DNA of 7,418 bases from Beijerinckiaceae bacterium (lineage in GTDB: Bacteria; Pseudomonadota; Alphaproteobacteria; Rhizobiales; Beijerinckiaceae), in NCBI GenBank assembly GCA_947380915.1, contig CANCSY010000152.1, positions 1 to 7,418 on the forward strand. The letters run 5' to 3'. Below are positions 1 through 6,266 of the stretch, in pieces. Position 1 is the first letter of the stretch, and each line of letters begins with the position of its first letter. The position numbers and the translations under genes are program-made. The notes under the pieces are model-generated. The model did no database searches and had not been told where the DNA came from. It worked only from the letters and a program-made list of their open reading frames with translations.

Positions 1-440
1 CCTCGGTCGCCATGGCGCGCCTGGTGTTCGGCGGCGTGATGGATCAGTTCCCGGACCTCAAGGTTCTCGCCCATCATCTCGGCGCCATGGTGCCCTTCTT
101 TGAAGGCCGCGTCGGCCCCGGCTGGGATCAGCTGGGCAACCGCACCACGGATGAGGACTACAAGACCCTGCTGAAGAACATGAAGCGTCGCCCCCTCGAC
201 TACTTCAAGGACTTCTACGCCGACAGCGCGGTGTTCGGCTCCAAGGCCGCGACCGAATGCGGCCTGTCCTTCTACGGCGCCGACAAGGTCCTCTTCGCCT
301 CCGACTGCCCCTTCGATCCCGAGAAGGGCCCGGGCTACATCCGCGAGACCATCCAGATCCTCGAGGACCTGAAGCTCTCGCAGGAAGACATGGAAAAGAT
401 CTGCTACAAGAACGCCCAGAGCCTGCTCGGCATCAAGTAA
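1..440 (+). CDS. Amidohydrolase-2 / ACMSD-like metal-dependent hydrolase, C-terminal part
   Basis: The reading frame is open from the left edge (first full codon at 3) to a TAA at 438-440, so the gene starts outside the window and the last 145 or so residues are seen. Family members are usually about 300-350 residues. The visible part matches the end of an amidohydrolase-2 TIM barrel. The stretch FGGVMDQFPDLKVLAHHLGA contains the conserved metal-binding or catalytic histidine (about 72-77). Further on, FASDCPFD carries the conserved metal-binding Asp at 303-305, and the end NAQSLLGIK is the typical family C-terminus. Family members include ACMSD and the nonoxidative decarboxylases of hydroxybenzoates (resorcylate, dihydroxybenzoate), as well as hydrolases; which activity applies cannot be told from this part. 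It is transcribed towards the toxin-antitoxin-like genes and away from nothing visible. The FAD hydroxylases further right make an aromatic catabolic role likely, by inference. Confidence 0.85.
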   Translation, partial: SVAMARLVFGGVMDQFPDLKVLAHHLGAMVPFFEGRVGPGWDQLGNRTTDEDYKTLLKNMKRRPLDYFKDFYADSAVFGSKAATECGLSFYGADKVLFASDCPFDPEKGPGYIRETIQILEDLKLSQEDMEKICYKNAQSLLGIK

Positions 441-462
441 GCGGTTCTTTGAGATCTACGAG

Positions 463-491
463 AAAACCCGGCTGTGAGGCCGGGTTTTTTT
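463..491 (+). terminator. Bidirectional intrinsic terminator between convergent genes
   Basis: AAAACCCGGC (463-472) pairs perfectly with GCCGGGTTTT (479-488) around the six-base loop TGTGAG. Seven T residues follow on the plus strand (485-491), giving a textbook terminator 22 bases after the amidohydrolase stop. Read on the minus strand, the same hairpin also ends in four U residues, so it can stop the leftward PIN-gene transcript whose stop codon lies at 514. Confidence 0.9.
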
Positions 492-513
492 GTGGGGATG
501 CGCTAGACGAGCA

Positions 514-1029
514 TCATCCCTTGATGCCCTCTGCCCGCAGAAATTCATTGAAGTCGAGATGCTTCAGCCCCTCCAGCTGACAAAGGCCCGGAATCCGGAT
601 TTTGCTGTCATTCGTCTGGAAAGACTTAGATTCCATGCTGATGACAGGCAACTTCAACGTCAAGGCCAAAGCAACGATGGACACATCATTAAGCCCGACG
701 GTGTTTTTCTTATTATTGTTATATTCGGAAATTCGCGCCTTGTAGATTTCGCGGAGCCGATTGACGTGCCCAATGTAGCCCATCCAATCCCAGCTGTCCT
801 CTCCGACCTCAAGCTGCATGGCGCTGCAATTTTCCTTGATACACGCGCCTACAGAGCCCGGGAGATAGAGCAATTCGTCGTATATTTCCTTGGTTACGGC
901 GAATTTTCTGCTAGCGATTAAAATTTCAATCTTAGACCACAGCGTCACATGTATGTCCTCCGGCATGGACGCCAAAGGATTGCTCAGCCCTGACGTATCA
1001 AGGCAATATTTCTTGTCTTTAATCGACAA
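514..1029 (-). CDS. DUF4411 / PIN-like protein, putative toxin of an ImmA/IrrE-linked pair
   Basis: The 171-residue product resembles DUF4411, a PIN-like nuclease group. The N-terminal YCLDTSGLSNP supplies the first acidic residue (D11). KEIYDEL (47-53) supplies a second acidic position (E48 or E52). LNDVSIVALAL (113-123) corresponds to the usual ADxxIxA block, with D115. The tail IPGLCQLEGLKHLDFNEFLR (146-165) matches the DUF4411 ending, which typically reads IPxxC followed by a short strand and a final helix. PIN domains are Mg-dependent RNases, often toxins. The start is TTG at 1029, supported by AGGGA five bases upstream and by the need to include D11; the next ATG (residue 22) would remove that residue. 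It overlaps the end of the XRE-ImmA gene by 11 bp, so the two are probably translationally coupled. Composition is clearly AT-richer than the catabolic genes. The RNA target and toxicity are unproven. Confidence 0.8.
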   Translation of the reverse strand: MSIKDKKYCLDTSGLSNPLASMPEDIHVTLWSKIEILIASRKFAVTKEIYDELLYLPGSVGACIKENCSAMQLEVGEDSWDWMGYIGHVNRLREIYKARISEYNNNKKNTVGLNDVSIVALALTLKLPVISMESKSFQTNDSKIRIPGLCQLEGLKHLDFNEFLRAEGIKG

Positions 1030-2203
1030 AATGGTCCCTGACTGCGTTCAAATGCGCCAAATTCTTTATGCCCATGAACTCGCAGGCGTTATGGTTGGTA
1101 ATGCGCCCCGTCGCCCATGCTTCAAGTACGAGGCCCGTATAAAGATCGCCGCAAGCTGATCGATATCTGGAGGCATAATAAGAAGCCCTGCCATGGGCCT
1201 CATAGCTCGCTTCTTCCGCCTTGAATTGGGCTCTCTTTATTTTCCAGTAAAAATCCTTGTGTACATAGCCAAGCTCGACAAGCCGGATCAGCATCGCATG
1301 TCTACTGACGCCAAATTCCGCGGCCAATGATTTCAGCTCATCGTCTGAAATACGCTCCGCAGGTCGAATAGGACGACTGCGATGTTCAGCCAACACATCA
1401 GCAGGAACGAGGAACGCAGCCGCGAACTGGTCACACCAACGCTCAGTCCGCGCGATGTCAGTGGGCCCCATGGGTTGATAAACCTCGCCGATGACGGCGC
1501 TCTTTCTCATTATGATATGGGCAAGTTCATGGACGAGAGTGAAGGCTTGCGCCGCAGGCGCTTCGTTTGCGAAAACGATTATGGGCAGTGACGGATAAAA
1601 TATGCAGATCCCGCGCGCTCGAAGTTTCTTCAGCCCCGAATGCTTCAGAACCAGGACGCCAAGCGCCTCAAATCTGGATCGAAGCTTTCCGGGCAACCTG
1701 TCACGGTCAGCCACGGATTTGTTCATTTGCTCGGAGACGGGAAATCCAATCGTTTCCCGAGCCATGGCGGCGATGGCTTCAGGCCGATCCGATAGCGTCG
1801 CAAAAAGCGTTTGAGGAAAAGAGGGAGCCTTCTCCGCCAACAGATCGAACAAATCGAGTGCGTTCAATCGCTGTGATTCCGCCCATTCCTGAATATGGAT
1901 GAGCTCCCGACTCTCCGCTGGCTCCGGCGCTTCTTGATAAAGGCGAAAATCCGGCACGAGCTCCGACCGTCTAACACTCGGAATCTCGGGAGAGAAAAAT
2001 TCAAGGAATGGCCGTTCGTAAGCATCCGCAAGCAGCCTCGCTTGTCGCACGGTAGGTTTCGCCTCGCCCGCTTCCCATTGAATTATCCTTTCGGCCGTCA
2101 CACCCGCCTTTTTTGCAGCCTGCTCATAGCTTCGCCCCTGCCATTCTCTGGCCCACTTTAGCACACGCTCGTTGAACGGTATGTCGGAGCTCATCAGCAT
2201 CAT
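1019..2203 (-). CDS. XRE-family HTH protein fused to ImmA/IrrE zinc metallopeptidase, putative antitoxin/regulator
   Basis: The 394-residue product has an N-terminal XRE-type helix-turn-helix (about residues 10-65; SYEQAAKKAGVTAERIIQWE is the HTH core) that should bind DNA. A linker follows, then an ImmA/IrrE (COG2856) peptidase. Its zinc motif HELAH is at 225-229, in the context FTLVHELAHIIM. A downstream ERWCDQFAAAFLVP (254-267) contains the expected third ligand region. The block EFGVSRHAMLIRLVELGY (296-313) is typical of the family, and residues 320-394 form a C-terminal extension found in toxin-linked members. Known relatives cleave repressors (ImmA, IrrE/PprI), and many sit beside toxins. 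It is the first gene of a two-gene unit ending in the PIN-like gene, so autoregulation by its own HTH is plausible. Starts at 2203, 2200 and 2194 are all possible. An AGGAG lies 15 bases before the first, which is long spacing, so a slightly later ATG is not excluded. Confidence 0.88.
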   Translation of the reverse strand: MMLMSSDIPFNERVLKWAREWQGRSYEQAAKKAGVTAERIIQWEAGEAKPTVRQARLLADAYERPFLEFFSPEIPSVRRSELVPDFRLYQEAPEPAESRELIHIQEWAESQRLNALDLFDLLAEKAPSFPQTLFATLSDRPEAIAAMARETIGFPVSEQMNKSVADRDRLPGKLRSRFEALGVLVLKHSGLKKLRARGICIFYPSLPIIVFANEAPAAQAFTLVHELAHIIMRKSAVIGEVYQPMGPTDIARTERWCDQFAAAFLVPADVLAEHRSRPIRPAERISDDELKSLAAEFGVSRHAMLIRLVELGYVHKDFYWKIKRAQFKAEEASYEAHGRASYYASRYRSACGDLYTGLVLEAWATGRITNHNACEFMGIKNLAHLNAVRDHFVD

Positions 2204-2388
2204 ATTCGTTTCAGGATTCTCCTAGATCCATACCATTCTTGGCCAGCTCATCAAACGCGAGCATAGACACTAAAGCTTAACAATAAATTTTCGCCATTGA
2301 AACCCCTACAGCACGCAACAAAAAAACCGCGCACTCCCGGACGCGGCTCCACTCACCCCATCAGCAGCAGCGCCCCCGGCGCCGCCCC
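2204..2388. other. Intergenic region between catabolic operon end and toxin-antitoxin-like module
   Basis: The region is 185 bp without a credible gene. The right part holds the operon terminator. The left part (about 2204-2319) is AT-rich and must hold the promoter of the leftward XRE-ImmA/PIN unit. I found only weak candidates: for example TTGATG and TATGGA spaced by 16 bases, reading leftward around 2226-2253. The imperfect palindrome around the AAGCTT at 2273-2278 could be an operator for the XRE domain. Neither is convincing. Confidence 0.4.
2320..2346 (-). terminator. Intrinsic terminator of the catabolic operon
   Basis: On the minus strand, CCGCG (2346-2342) pairs with CGCGG (2331-2327) across a ten-base loop and is followed at once by seven T residues (2326-2320). 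It lies about 40 bases after the stop of the binding-protein gene, so it should end the leftward operon and shield the XRE-ImmA module from read-through. The stem is short but pure GC. Confidence 0.75.
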
Positions 2389-3420
2389 TCACTTCTTCAC
2401 ATAAGGCCCCAGCGCCTTCGCCGCTTCCATCACGAAGCTCTGGTCCAGCACCTGCTCGACCGCGACGGTTGCGCTCGCCACGTCGCCGGTCTGCTTGAAG
2501 AAGGCGAGGTCCTTGCGCATGCTGTCCACGTTCAGCGCGCCGTCCGGGTTCACGCCATGCATGGTCATGTTGCGCAGGACTTCGGGGCTCTTGATGACCG
2601 TGCGCTTGGCGAGAATGGCGATGATGTCGTCGGCGCCCGGGCCCTGCAACTTGCCATTCACCATGGCGTCATTGAAATCGCGGGCGGCGCGCAGATAGGC
2701 CTTCATGAAGCGGGTCGCGACCTCCTTGCGCTTCTGCGCGAAATCGCCCGAAAACATGATCGTCGCGGTCTGGGCGTTGGGATAGAAAGCGTCGTTGCCG
2801 GTCAGCACCACGGCGGCGCCGAGGCGCTGGATATTGGTCGTGGTGGGCTCTGTCGTGATGGAGCCGTCGATGGCGCCGTTCTGGAACGCGGGTGCGTGCT
2901 GGGGAAAGCCCAGATAGATCTTCTCGACATCGTCGTATTTCAGACCCACGCTCTTCATGGCCTCATTGAGAACGGAGGCGTCGCTGCCGCCTGCGCCGGT
3001 GATCGCGACCTTGCGGCCCTTCATGTCGGCGAGGCTCTTCACCTTGCCGCTGTCGATCAGCTCCTTGCGCACCAGAAAGGCCTGAAAGGGCGCGCCCTTC
3101 ACATTGGTGGCCTTGTCGGCGACGAGCTTGATGGTGATGCCGCGATCAACCGCGTTGTAGAGGCCTGCGGAGGCCGCGCCGCCGCCCACATCGAGCTGGC
3201 CCGCGCCCATGGGCGCCACCATCTTCGCGCCGGTGTCGAATTCGACGAAATCGGCCTCCAGGCCTTCGGCCTGGAAGTAGCCCTTGTCCTGGGCGATGAA
3301 GAGCGTGCCGTCGCTCACCGCATTGACGATGCCTATGGTGACCTTGTCGGCGGCGCTGGCCGCGACCGTCATCAATGCAAGCATGGAAGCGCCAAGGGCG
3401 CCGCGCAAACCGTTCAACAT
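2389..3420 (-). CDS. ABC transporter periplasmic substrate-binding protein, NMT1/TauA/SsuA-like
   Basis: The 343-residue product opens with a clear Sec signal peptide: R6 followed by a hydrophobic stretch, with cleavage likely after ASA at residue 23. The mature part begins KVTIGIVNAVSDGTLFIAQD and continues GYFQAEGLEADFVEFDTGAK (47-66), the signature opening of the NMT1/SsuA/TauA/NrtA binding-protein family. GAGQLDVGGGAASAG (72-86), GRKVAITGAGGSDASV (135-150) and the EPTTT region near 191 follow the fold's ligand-binding loops. Such proteins capture sulfonates, nitrate, thiamine precursors or aromatic acids in the periplasm for an ABC importer. The ATG at 3420 has an excellent AGGAAGGA seven bases upstream. 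It is the last gene of the leftward operon. No permease or ATPase gene adjoins it here, so its membrane partners must be elsewhere. Its position beside aromatic hydroxylase genes suggests an aromatic acid ligand, by inference. Confidence 0.9.
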   Translation of the reverse strand: MLNGLRGALGASMLALMTVAASAADKVTIGIVNAVSDGTLFIAQDKGYFQAEGLEADFVEFDTGAKMVAPMGAGQLDVGGGAASAGLYNAVDRGITIKLVADKATNVKGAPFQAFLVRKELIDSGKVKSLADMKGRKVAITGAGGSDASVLNEAMKSVGLKYDDVEKIYLGFPQHAPAFQNGAIDGSITTEPTTTNIQRLGAAVVLTGNDAFYPNAQTATIMFSGDFAQKRKEVATRFMKAYLRAARDFNDAMVNGKLQGPGADDIIAILAKRTVIKSPEVLRNMTMHGVNPDGALNVDSMRKDLAFFKQTGDVASATVAVEQVLDQSFVMEAAKALGPYVKK

Positions 3421-3442
3421 GGCCTCATCCTTCCTGTGAAAA

Positions 3443-3471
3443 CGGCGCGGGGCGACAGTCGCCTCGCGCCG
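3443..3471 (-). promoter_or_regulatory. Strong intercistronic hairpin before the binding-protein gene
   Basis: Bases 3443-3455 pair with 3459-3471 (13 positions, one mismatch at 3450/3464) around a three-base loop. Almost all pairs are GC. On the transcribed (minus) strand, four U residues follow immediately (3442-3439). It fills most of the 61-bp gap between the aldolase-fold gene and the binding-protein gene and ends 22 bases before the latter's start. It could be a leaky terminator or an RNA-stabilising structure that sets the binding protein's level apart from the enzymes. Confidence 0.7.
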
Positions 3472-3481
3472 CCTAACAAAC

Positions 3482-4249
3482 TTACTTGTCGGTCTTGGAG
3501 AAGCCCGGACCCATGGTCCACTCTTCGGCGTAATAGGGACGGTCCGTCAGGCGGCACCAGTTCTCCCAGCCACGCTCGAAGGTGAAGCCCGCGCGTCCGC
3601 CCGCATTGGCGGAGACTTCGCCATCGGTCATGGGCAGGATGTCGCCTTCGCCAAGCTGGTAGGCCTTGATCAGCATGTCGGCGTTGATTTCCATGTAGAC
3701 CGAGGTGAAGACCACTTCGCGCAGGCTCTTGCCGACGACCACGCTGCCATGGCCGCGCATGAGCGCAACGGTGCGATGGGCGAGCGAGGCAGCGAGATCA
3801 CGGCCCATCTCCATGCTGGTGACCAGCAGATTGGTGGTGCCGAACTTGTGGGCGATGTCCCAGGTCGGGATGTCGTTGCCGATGGGCGCGCACATATGCA
3901 TGATCGGACGCATCTTCTTCTTCGACTGCACGGTGAAGGGCACCACATTGGGGCTGTGGTTATGCACCACCGCCATCACATCGGGGCGCGCCTCATAGAC
4001 CGCGCCATGGATGAAGCGCTCGGAATAGGGCTTGCCGGGATTGTGGCCGACAATGTCGCCCGCAAAGGTGAATTCGGTGATGTCCTCGACCTCAACGCAA
4101 TTGGGGGCGCGGGCGCGGGACAGGAAGAAATGGTTCGGATTCTCCGGATTGCGCATGGACACATGGCCGAAGGAATCGACCACGTGATGATAGGCCAGCA
4201 CGCGGTTGGCGGTTACAAGGTCTTCCTTGAGCTTCGCAAGATCAGTCAT
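3482..4249 (-). CDS. Class II aldolase/adducin family protein, possible aromatic acid decarboxylase
   Basis: The 255-residue product spans a full class II aldolase/adducin domain. The zinc-ligand set is intact: HNHSP with two histidines (H96 and H98) and the later RGHGSVVVG (H167). The conserved Glu E77 lies in SERFIHGAVYEARPD. SFGHVSMR (26-33) is the typical phosphate- or substrate-loop region. The family includes fuculose- and ribulose-phosphate aldolases. It also includes decarboxylases of hydroxylated aromatic acids, such as 3-hydroxy-2-methylpyridine-4,5-dicarboxylate 4-decarboxylase (vitamin B6 breakdown) and the dihydroxyphthalate decarboxylases. The context of a flavin hydroxylase upstream and a periplasmic binding protein downstream favours the decarboxylase reading, by inference. 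Start choice: GGAGG lies nine bases from the ATG at 4249 but only three from the ATG at 4255, so 4249 is preferred; 4255 would add two residues. Confidence 0.88.
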   Translation of the reverse strand: MTDLAKLKEDLVTANRVLAYHHVVDSFGHVSMRNPENPNHFFLSRARAPNCVEVEDITEFTFAGDIVGHNPGKPYSERFIHGAVYEARPDVMAVVHNHSPNVVPFTVQSKKKMRPIMHMCAPIGNDIPTWDIAHKFGTTNLLVTSMEMGRDLAASLAHRTVALMRGHGSVVVGKSLREVVFTSVYMEINADMLIKAYQLGEGDILPMTDGEVSANAGGRAGFTFERGWENWCRLTDRPYYAEEWTMGPGFSKTDK

Positions 4250-4354
4250 AGGCATCGCCCTCCCAATAGCTGGGCCACAGGCCCGGTCGGGCGCGTTCTA
4301 GCACACCTGCGGCGGACGGAAACGGTTTTCCTGCATTTTGCGAAGGGGAAACCT

Positions 4355-5965
4355 TCAATGGCCTGTGGCGATCCGCGCCACTTCGGCCGCATCCGGCGCC
4401 GCATCGCCGCGCCAGACCACATGCATGTCAGGCCGCAGCAGCAGGAGGTCGCAGCCATAGATGTCCCGGGCGATCTGGTCGGGAATATCGAGCGTTGACA
4501 CCGGCGCCCCATAGGCGGCAAGGGCCTGATGCAGGGGGGCAGCGTCGATCTTCGACTGGCCCAGCCGCAGGATGGTGAACCCGAAGGCGGGGAGGCGGTC
4601 CTGCATCGCCGAGCCATCGTCGAGCCACACATGGGGCAGGCGCGCGCCCGGCCAGGTCGTGGGCTCATAGGTGCGGAAGAGATGCTCCGGCCCGCCGGGA
4701 ATGTCACAGATGATAGGCGAATCCACATAGCGGTAGCCCAGTTCCGCGCCGATCATCTCATTGGTCTTGCGCTGCTCCACATCGGCCACATTGGCGAGCA
4801 CATGGCGCGCCTTCCTGCCCTCGGCGGAGTCGTCGCGGATTTCCGGGCGCCACATGGAGCGCCATTTGCGCCGCCCGATGGTGGCGTAGCGCGAGGCCCC
4901 CACATTGCGGTCGCCGATCTGGCGGCGCTCCCATTCATAGGAGGCGAGCATCTGCGGCCCGGCCCAACCCTTCAGCACGGCGTCGAGCTTCCAGGCGAGA
5001 TCCACGGCGTCGCCGACGCCCGAATTCATACCAAGGCCCCCCGTGGGGATCACCAGATGCACCGCGTCGCCCGCCAGCAGCACGCGGCCCTTGCCGTAGC
5101 GCTCCGCCAGCATCAGGTTCTGTCGCCAGGGGTTGCAGGACAGCATCTCGAAATCCACCGGGAAGCCGACCGCCTTGCGGAAAAGCTCCTTCATCTCTTC
5201 ATCGGATTGCGCCTGCGCGTGGAGCGTCCAGTGCCTGGTGGAATCCTGCATAATCAGGAAGGAGGATTTATCGTCGGCCACATGGTAGTGGCGCCCATGA
5301 CCCGGCCCGTTGCCCCGGGGCAGGCGGTCATAGAGCTCGTCGCAGCGATAGAGCCCCTGACGCAGGGCGAGCGAATTGGCCTCGCCGCGCAGCTTGATGT
5401 CGAGCGCATGGCGCACCGGGCTCGCCCCGCCATCGCAGCCCACCATATAGGGCGCGCGGATCGTGCGGGTCGCCCCATCGGCGCCGCGCAGGGTCGTGAT
5501 GACGCCCTCAGCGTCCTGCGCGCAGTCCACGAAGGCGGTGCTCCAATGGACCGTGACCAGCGGATGCTTTTCGCATTCGGCCGCCAGCAGGGGCTCAAGA
5601 GTATATTGAGAAATGAGCTGATAGGCCTCCAGCGGCGAGGTCCCGTCGCGGGTCGCCGCAATGTCGGCCTGGGCCTCCGCGACGCTGGGATAGGGCAGGC
5701 GCAGGAGCGGGGGCTGGGCGAGGTCCAGCACAACGAAGACATCCATGGGAATGTCCGCCCGCAGGCCAGCAGAGCGGATCTTCGAGGCGAGGCCCATGCG
5801 CCGGTAGATTTCCATGGTGCGAGCGTTGACGCGCTCCATCTTGGGCAGGAAGGCCGGTCTGCCCTTCTGCTCCACGATCAAGCAGGGCACGCCGCGCCGC
5901 CCCAGATCCAGCGCCAGAGTGAGCCCCACCGGACCCGCGCCAATGATGAGAACCTGCGTGTCCAT
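4355..5965 (-). CDS. Class A FAD-dependent aromatic monooxygenase (MhpA/TfdB/phenol-hydroxylase-like)
   Basis: The 536-residue product is a complete single-component flavin hydroxylase. The Rossmann motif GAGPVG is at 9-14, with the ribose-binding Glu E32 in LIVEQ. The DG motif is at 178-179 (VGCDGGASPVRH), the GD motif at 299-300 (VLLAGDAVH), followed by PTGGLGMNSGVGDAVDLAWK. After residue 400 a C-terminal thioredoxin-like domain follows (PGARLPHVWLDDG at 439-451, then FTILRLG), as in the phenol, 2,4-dichlorophenol and 3-(3-hydroxyphenyl)propionate hydroxylases. These use NAD(P)H and O2 to hydroxylate an aromatic ring in the cytoplasm. The ATG at 5965 is chosen because AGGGAGAGG lies five bases upstream and the flavin motif then begins at residue 9. 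The frame stays open upstream to 6115, but that extension runs through the palindrome and is not protein-like. This is the first gene of the leftward operon, 105 bp before the aldolase-fold gene. The substrate is unknown. Confidence 0.93.
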   Translation of the reverse strand: MDTQVLIIGAGPVGLTLALDLGRRGVPCLIVEQKGRPAFLPKMERVNARTMEIYRRMGLASKIRSAGLRADIPMDVFVVLDLAQPPLLRLPYPSVAEAQADIAATRDGTSPLEAYQLISQYTLEPLLAAECEKHPLVTVHWSTAFVDCAQDAEGVITTLRGADGATRTIRAPYMVGCDGGASPVRHALDIKLRGEANSLALRQGLYRCDELYDRLPRGNGPGHGRHYHVADDKSSFLIMQDSTRHWTLHAQAQSDEEMKELFRKAVGFPVDFEMLSCNPWRQNLMLAERYGKGRVLLAGDAVHLVIPTGGLGMNSGVGDAVDLAWKLDAVLKGWAGPQMLASYEWERRQIGDRNVGASRYATIGRRKWRSMWRPEIRDDSAEGRKARHVLANVADVEQRKTNEMIGAELGYRYVDSPIICDIPGGPEHLFRTYEPTTWPGARLPHVWLDDGSAMQDRLPAFGFTILRLGQSKIDAAPLHQALAAYGAPVSTLDIPDQIARDIYGCDLLLLRPDMHVVWRGDAAPDAAEVARIATGH

Positions 5966-6266
5966 GGATGCCTCTCCCTGCATGGTGATCCGGGGACGCG
6001 GAGAATGCGCCCGACCCCACTTCAACCATGCGGGAGGTTGGCAGCCATTGATCCTGATCAAAATCCCATTTTGTGGGATTTTGATGTTGCAGCCGCCTGC
6101 CCCCGGCAGCGCCAACGACGGGCCTATCGAAGCCTCCTGTAACGAAATGGCGCAGACCCATCGTGCGCAGTGGCGCTAGGCGCCCGCGCGCAAATCTCTG
6201 TATGGTCGTGCCTTCAGCGTCGGCTTCGGCCGCGCTCAGAGATGCGAAGACCAGGGAGACGTGAAG
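5966..6266. promoter_or_regulatory. Divergent control region between two FAD monooxygenase genes
   Basis: These 301 bp contain no credible gene and must hold the start signals for both divergent hydroxylase transcripts. The main element is a perfect 12-bp inverted repeat at 6057-6085, listed separately. A smaller palindrome, GGCGC-TAG-GCGCC, sits at 6172-6184, about 80 bases before the rightward start. I could not find a convincing -35/-10 pair in either direction, nor a sigma-54 type GG/GC site. This suggests activator-dependent promoters, although promoters of this bacterial group are often weakly conserved. Confidence 0.6.
6057..6085. promoter_or_regulatory. Perfect 12-bp inverted repeat, probable operator
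   Basis: ATCAAAATCCCA (6057-6068) and its exact reverse complement TGGGATTTTGAT (6074-6085) flank the five-base spacer TTTTG. Just outside, TTGAT (6048-6052) forms a further small inverted repeat with the first arm's ATCAA (6057-6061, four bases apart), adding a third half-site. The element is AT-rich in GC-rich surroundings and lies about 92 bases before the leftward start and 181 before the rightward one. This fits a dimer-binding site for a catabolic regulator such as an IclR, GntR, MarR or LysR family member; no regulator gene is in the window. A terminator role is unlikely between divergent genes. Confidence 0.75.

Noticed and set aside
483..2328. GGTTTTTTTGT at 483-493 and its exact reverse complement at 2318-2328 flank the toxin-antitoxin-like module like terminal inverted repeats of a mobile element.
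   Set aside because: Both are the T7 tracts of intrinsic terminators following GC stems, which explains the match. No transposase and no target duplication are visible.
2557..3585. A 342-codon open frame on the plus strand opposite the binding-protein gene.
   Set aside because: It is antisense to a gene with a signal peptide and clear family motifs. Its low-complexity Ala, Gly and His content marks it as a shadow frame.
4250..4354. Several small inverted repeats between the FAD monooxygenase and aldolase-fold genes (GGGCC-ACA-GGCCC at 4272-4284, GGAAA/TTTCC at 4318-4331, GAAGG/CCTTC at 4342-4356).
   Set aside because: The stems are only five base pairs with no U tract after them on the transcribed strand, so none supports a terminator or defined element by itself.
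5966..6115. A 50-residue N-terminal extension of the first FAD monooxygenase from an ATG at 6115.
   Set aside because: It would run through the operator palindrome and shows no family similarity. The ATG at 5965 has a strong ribosome site and places the flavin motif at residue 9, as expected.
4529..6142. A 537-codon open frame on the plus strand opposite the first FAD monooxygenase gene.
   Set aside because: It is antisense to a gene with all family motifs. The product is rich in His, Gly, Arg and Ala without recognisable domains, which is typical of mirror frames in GC-rich genes.
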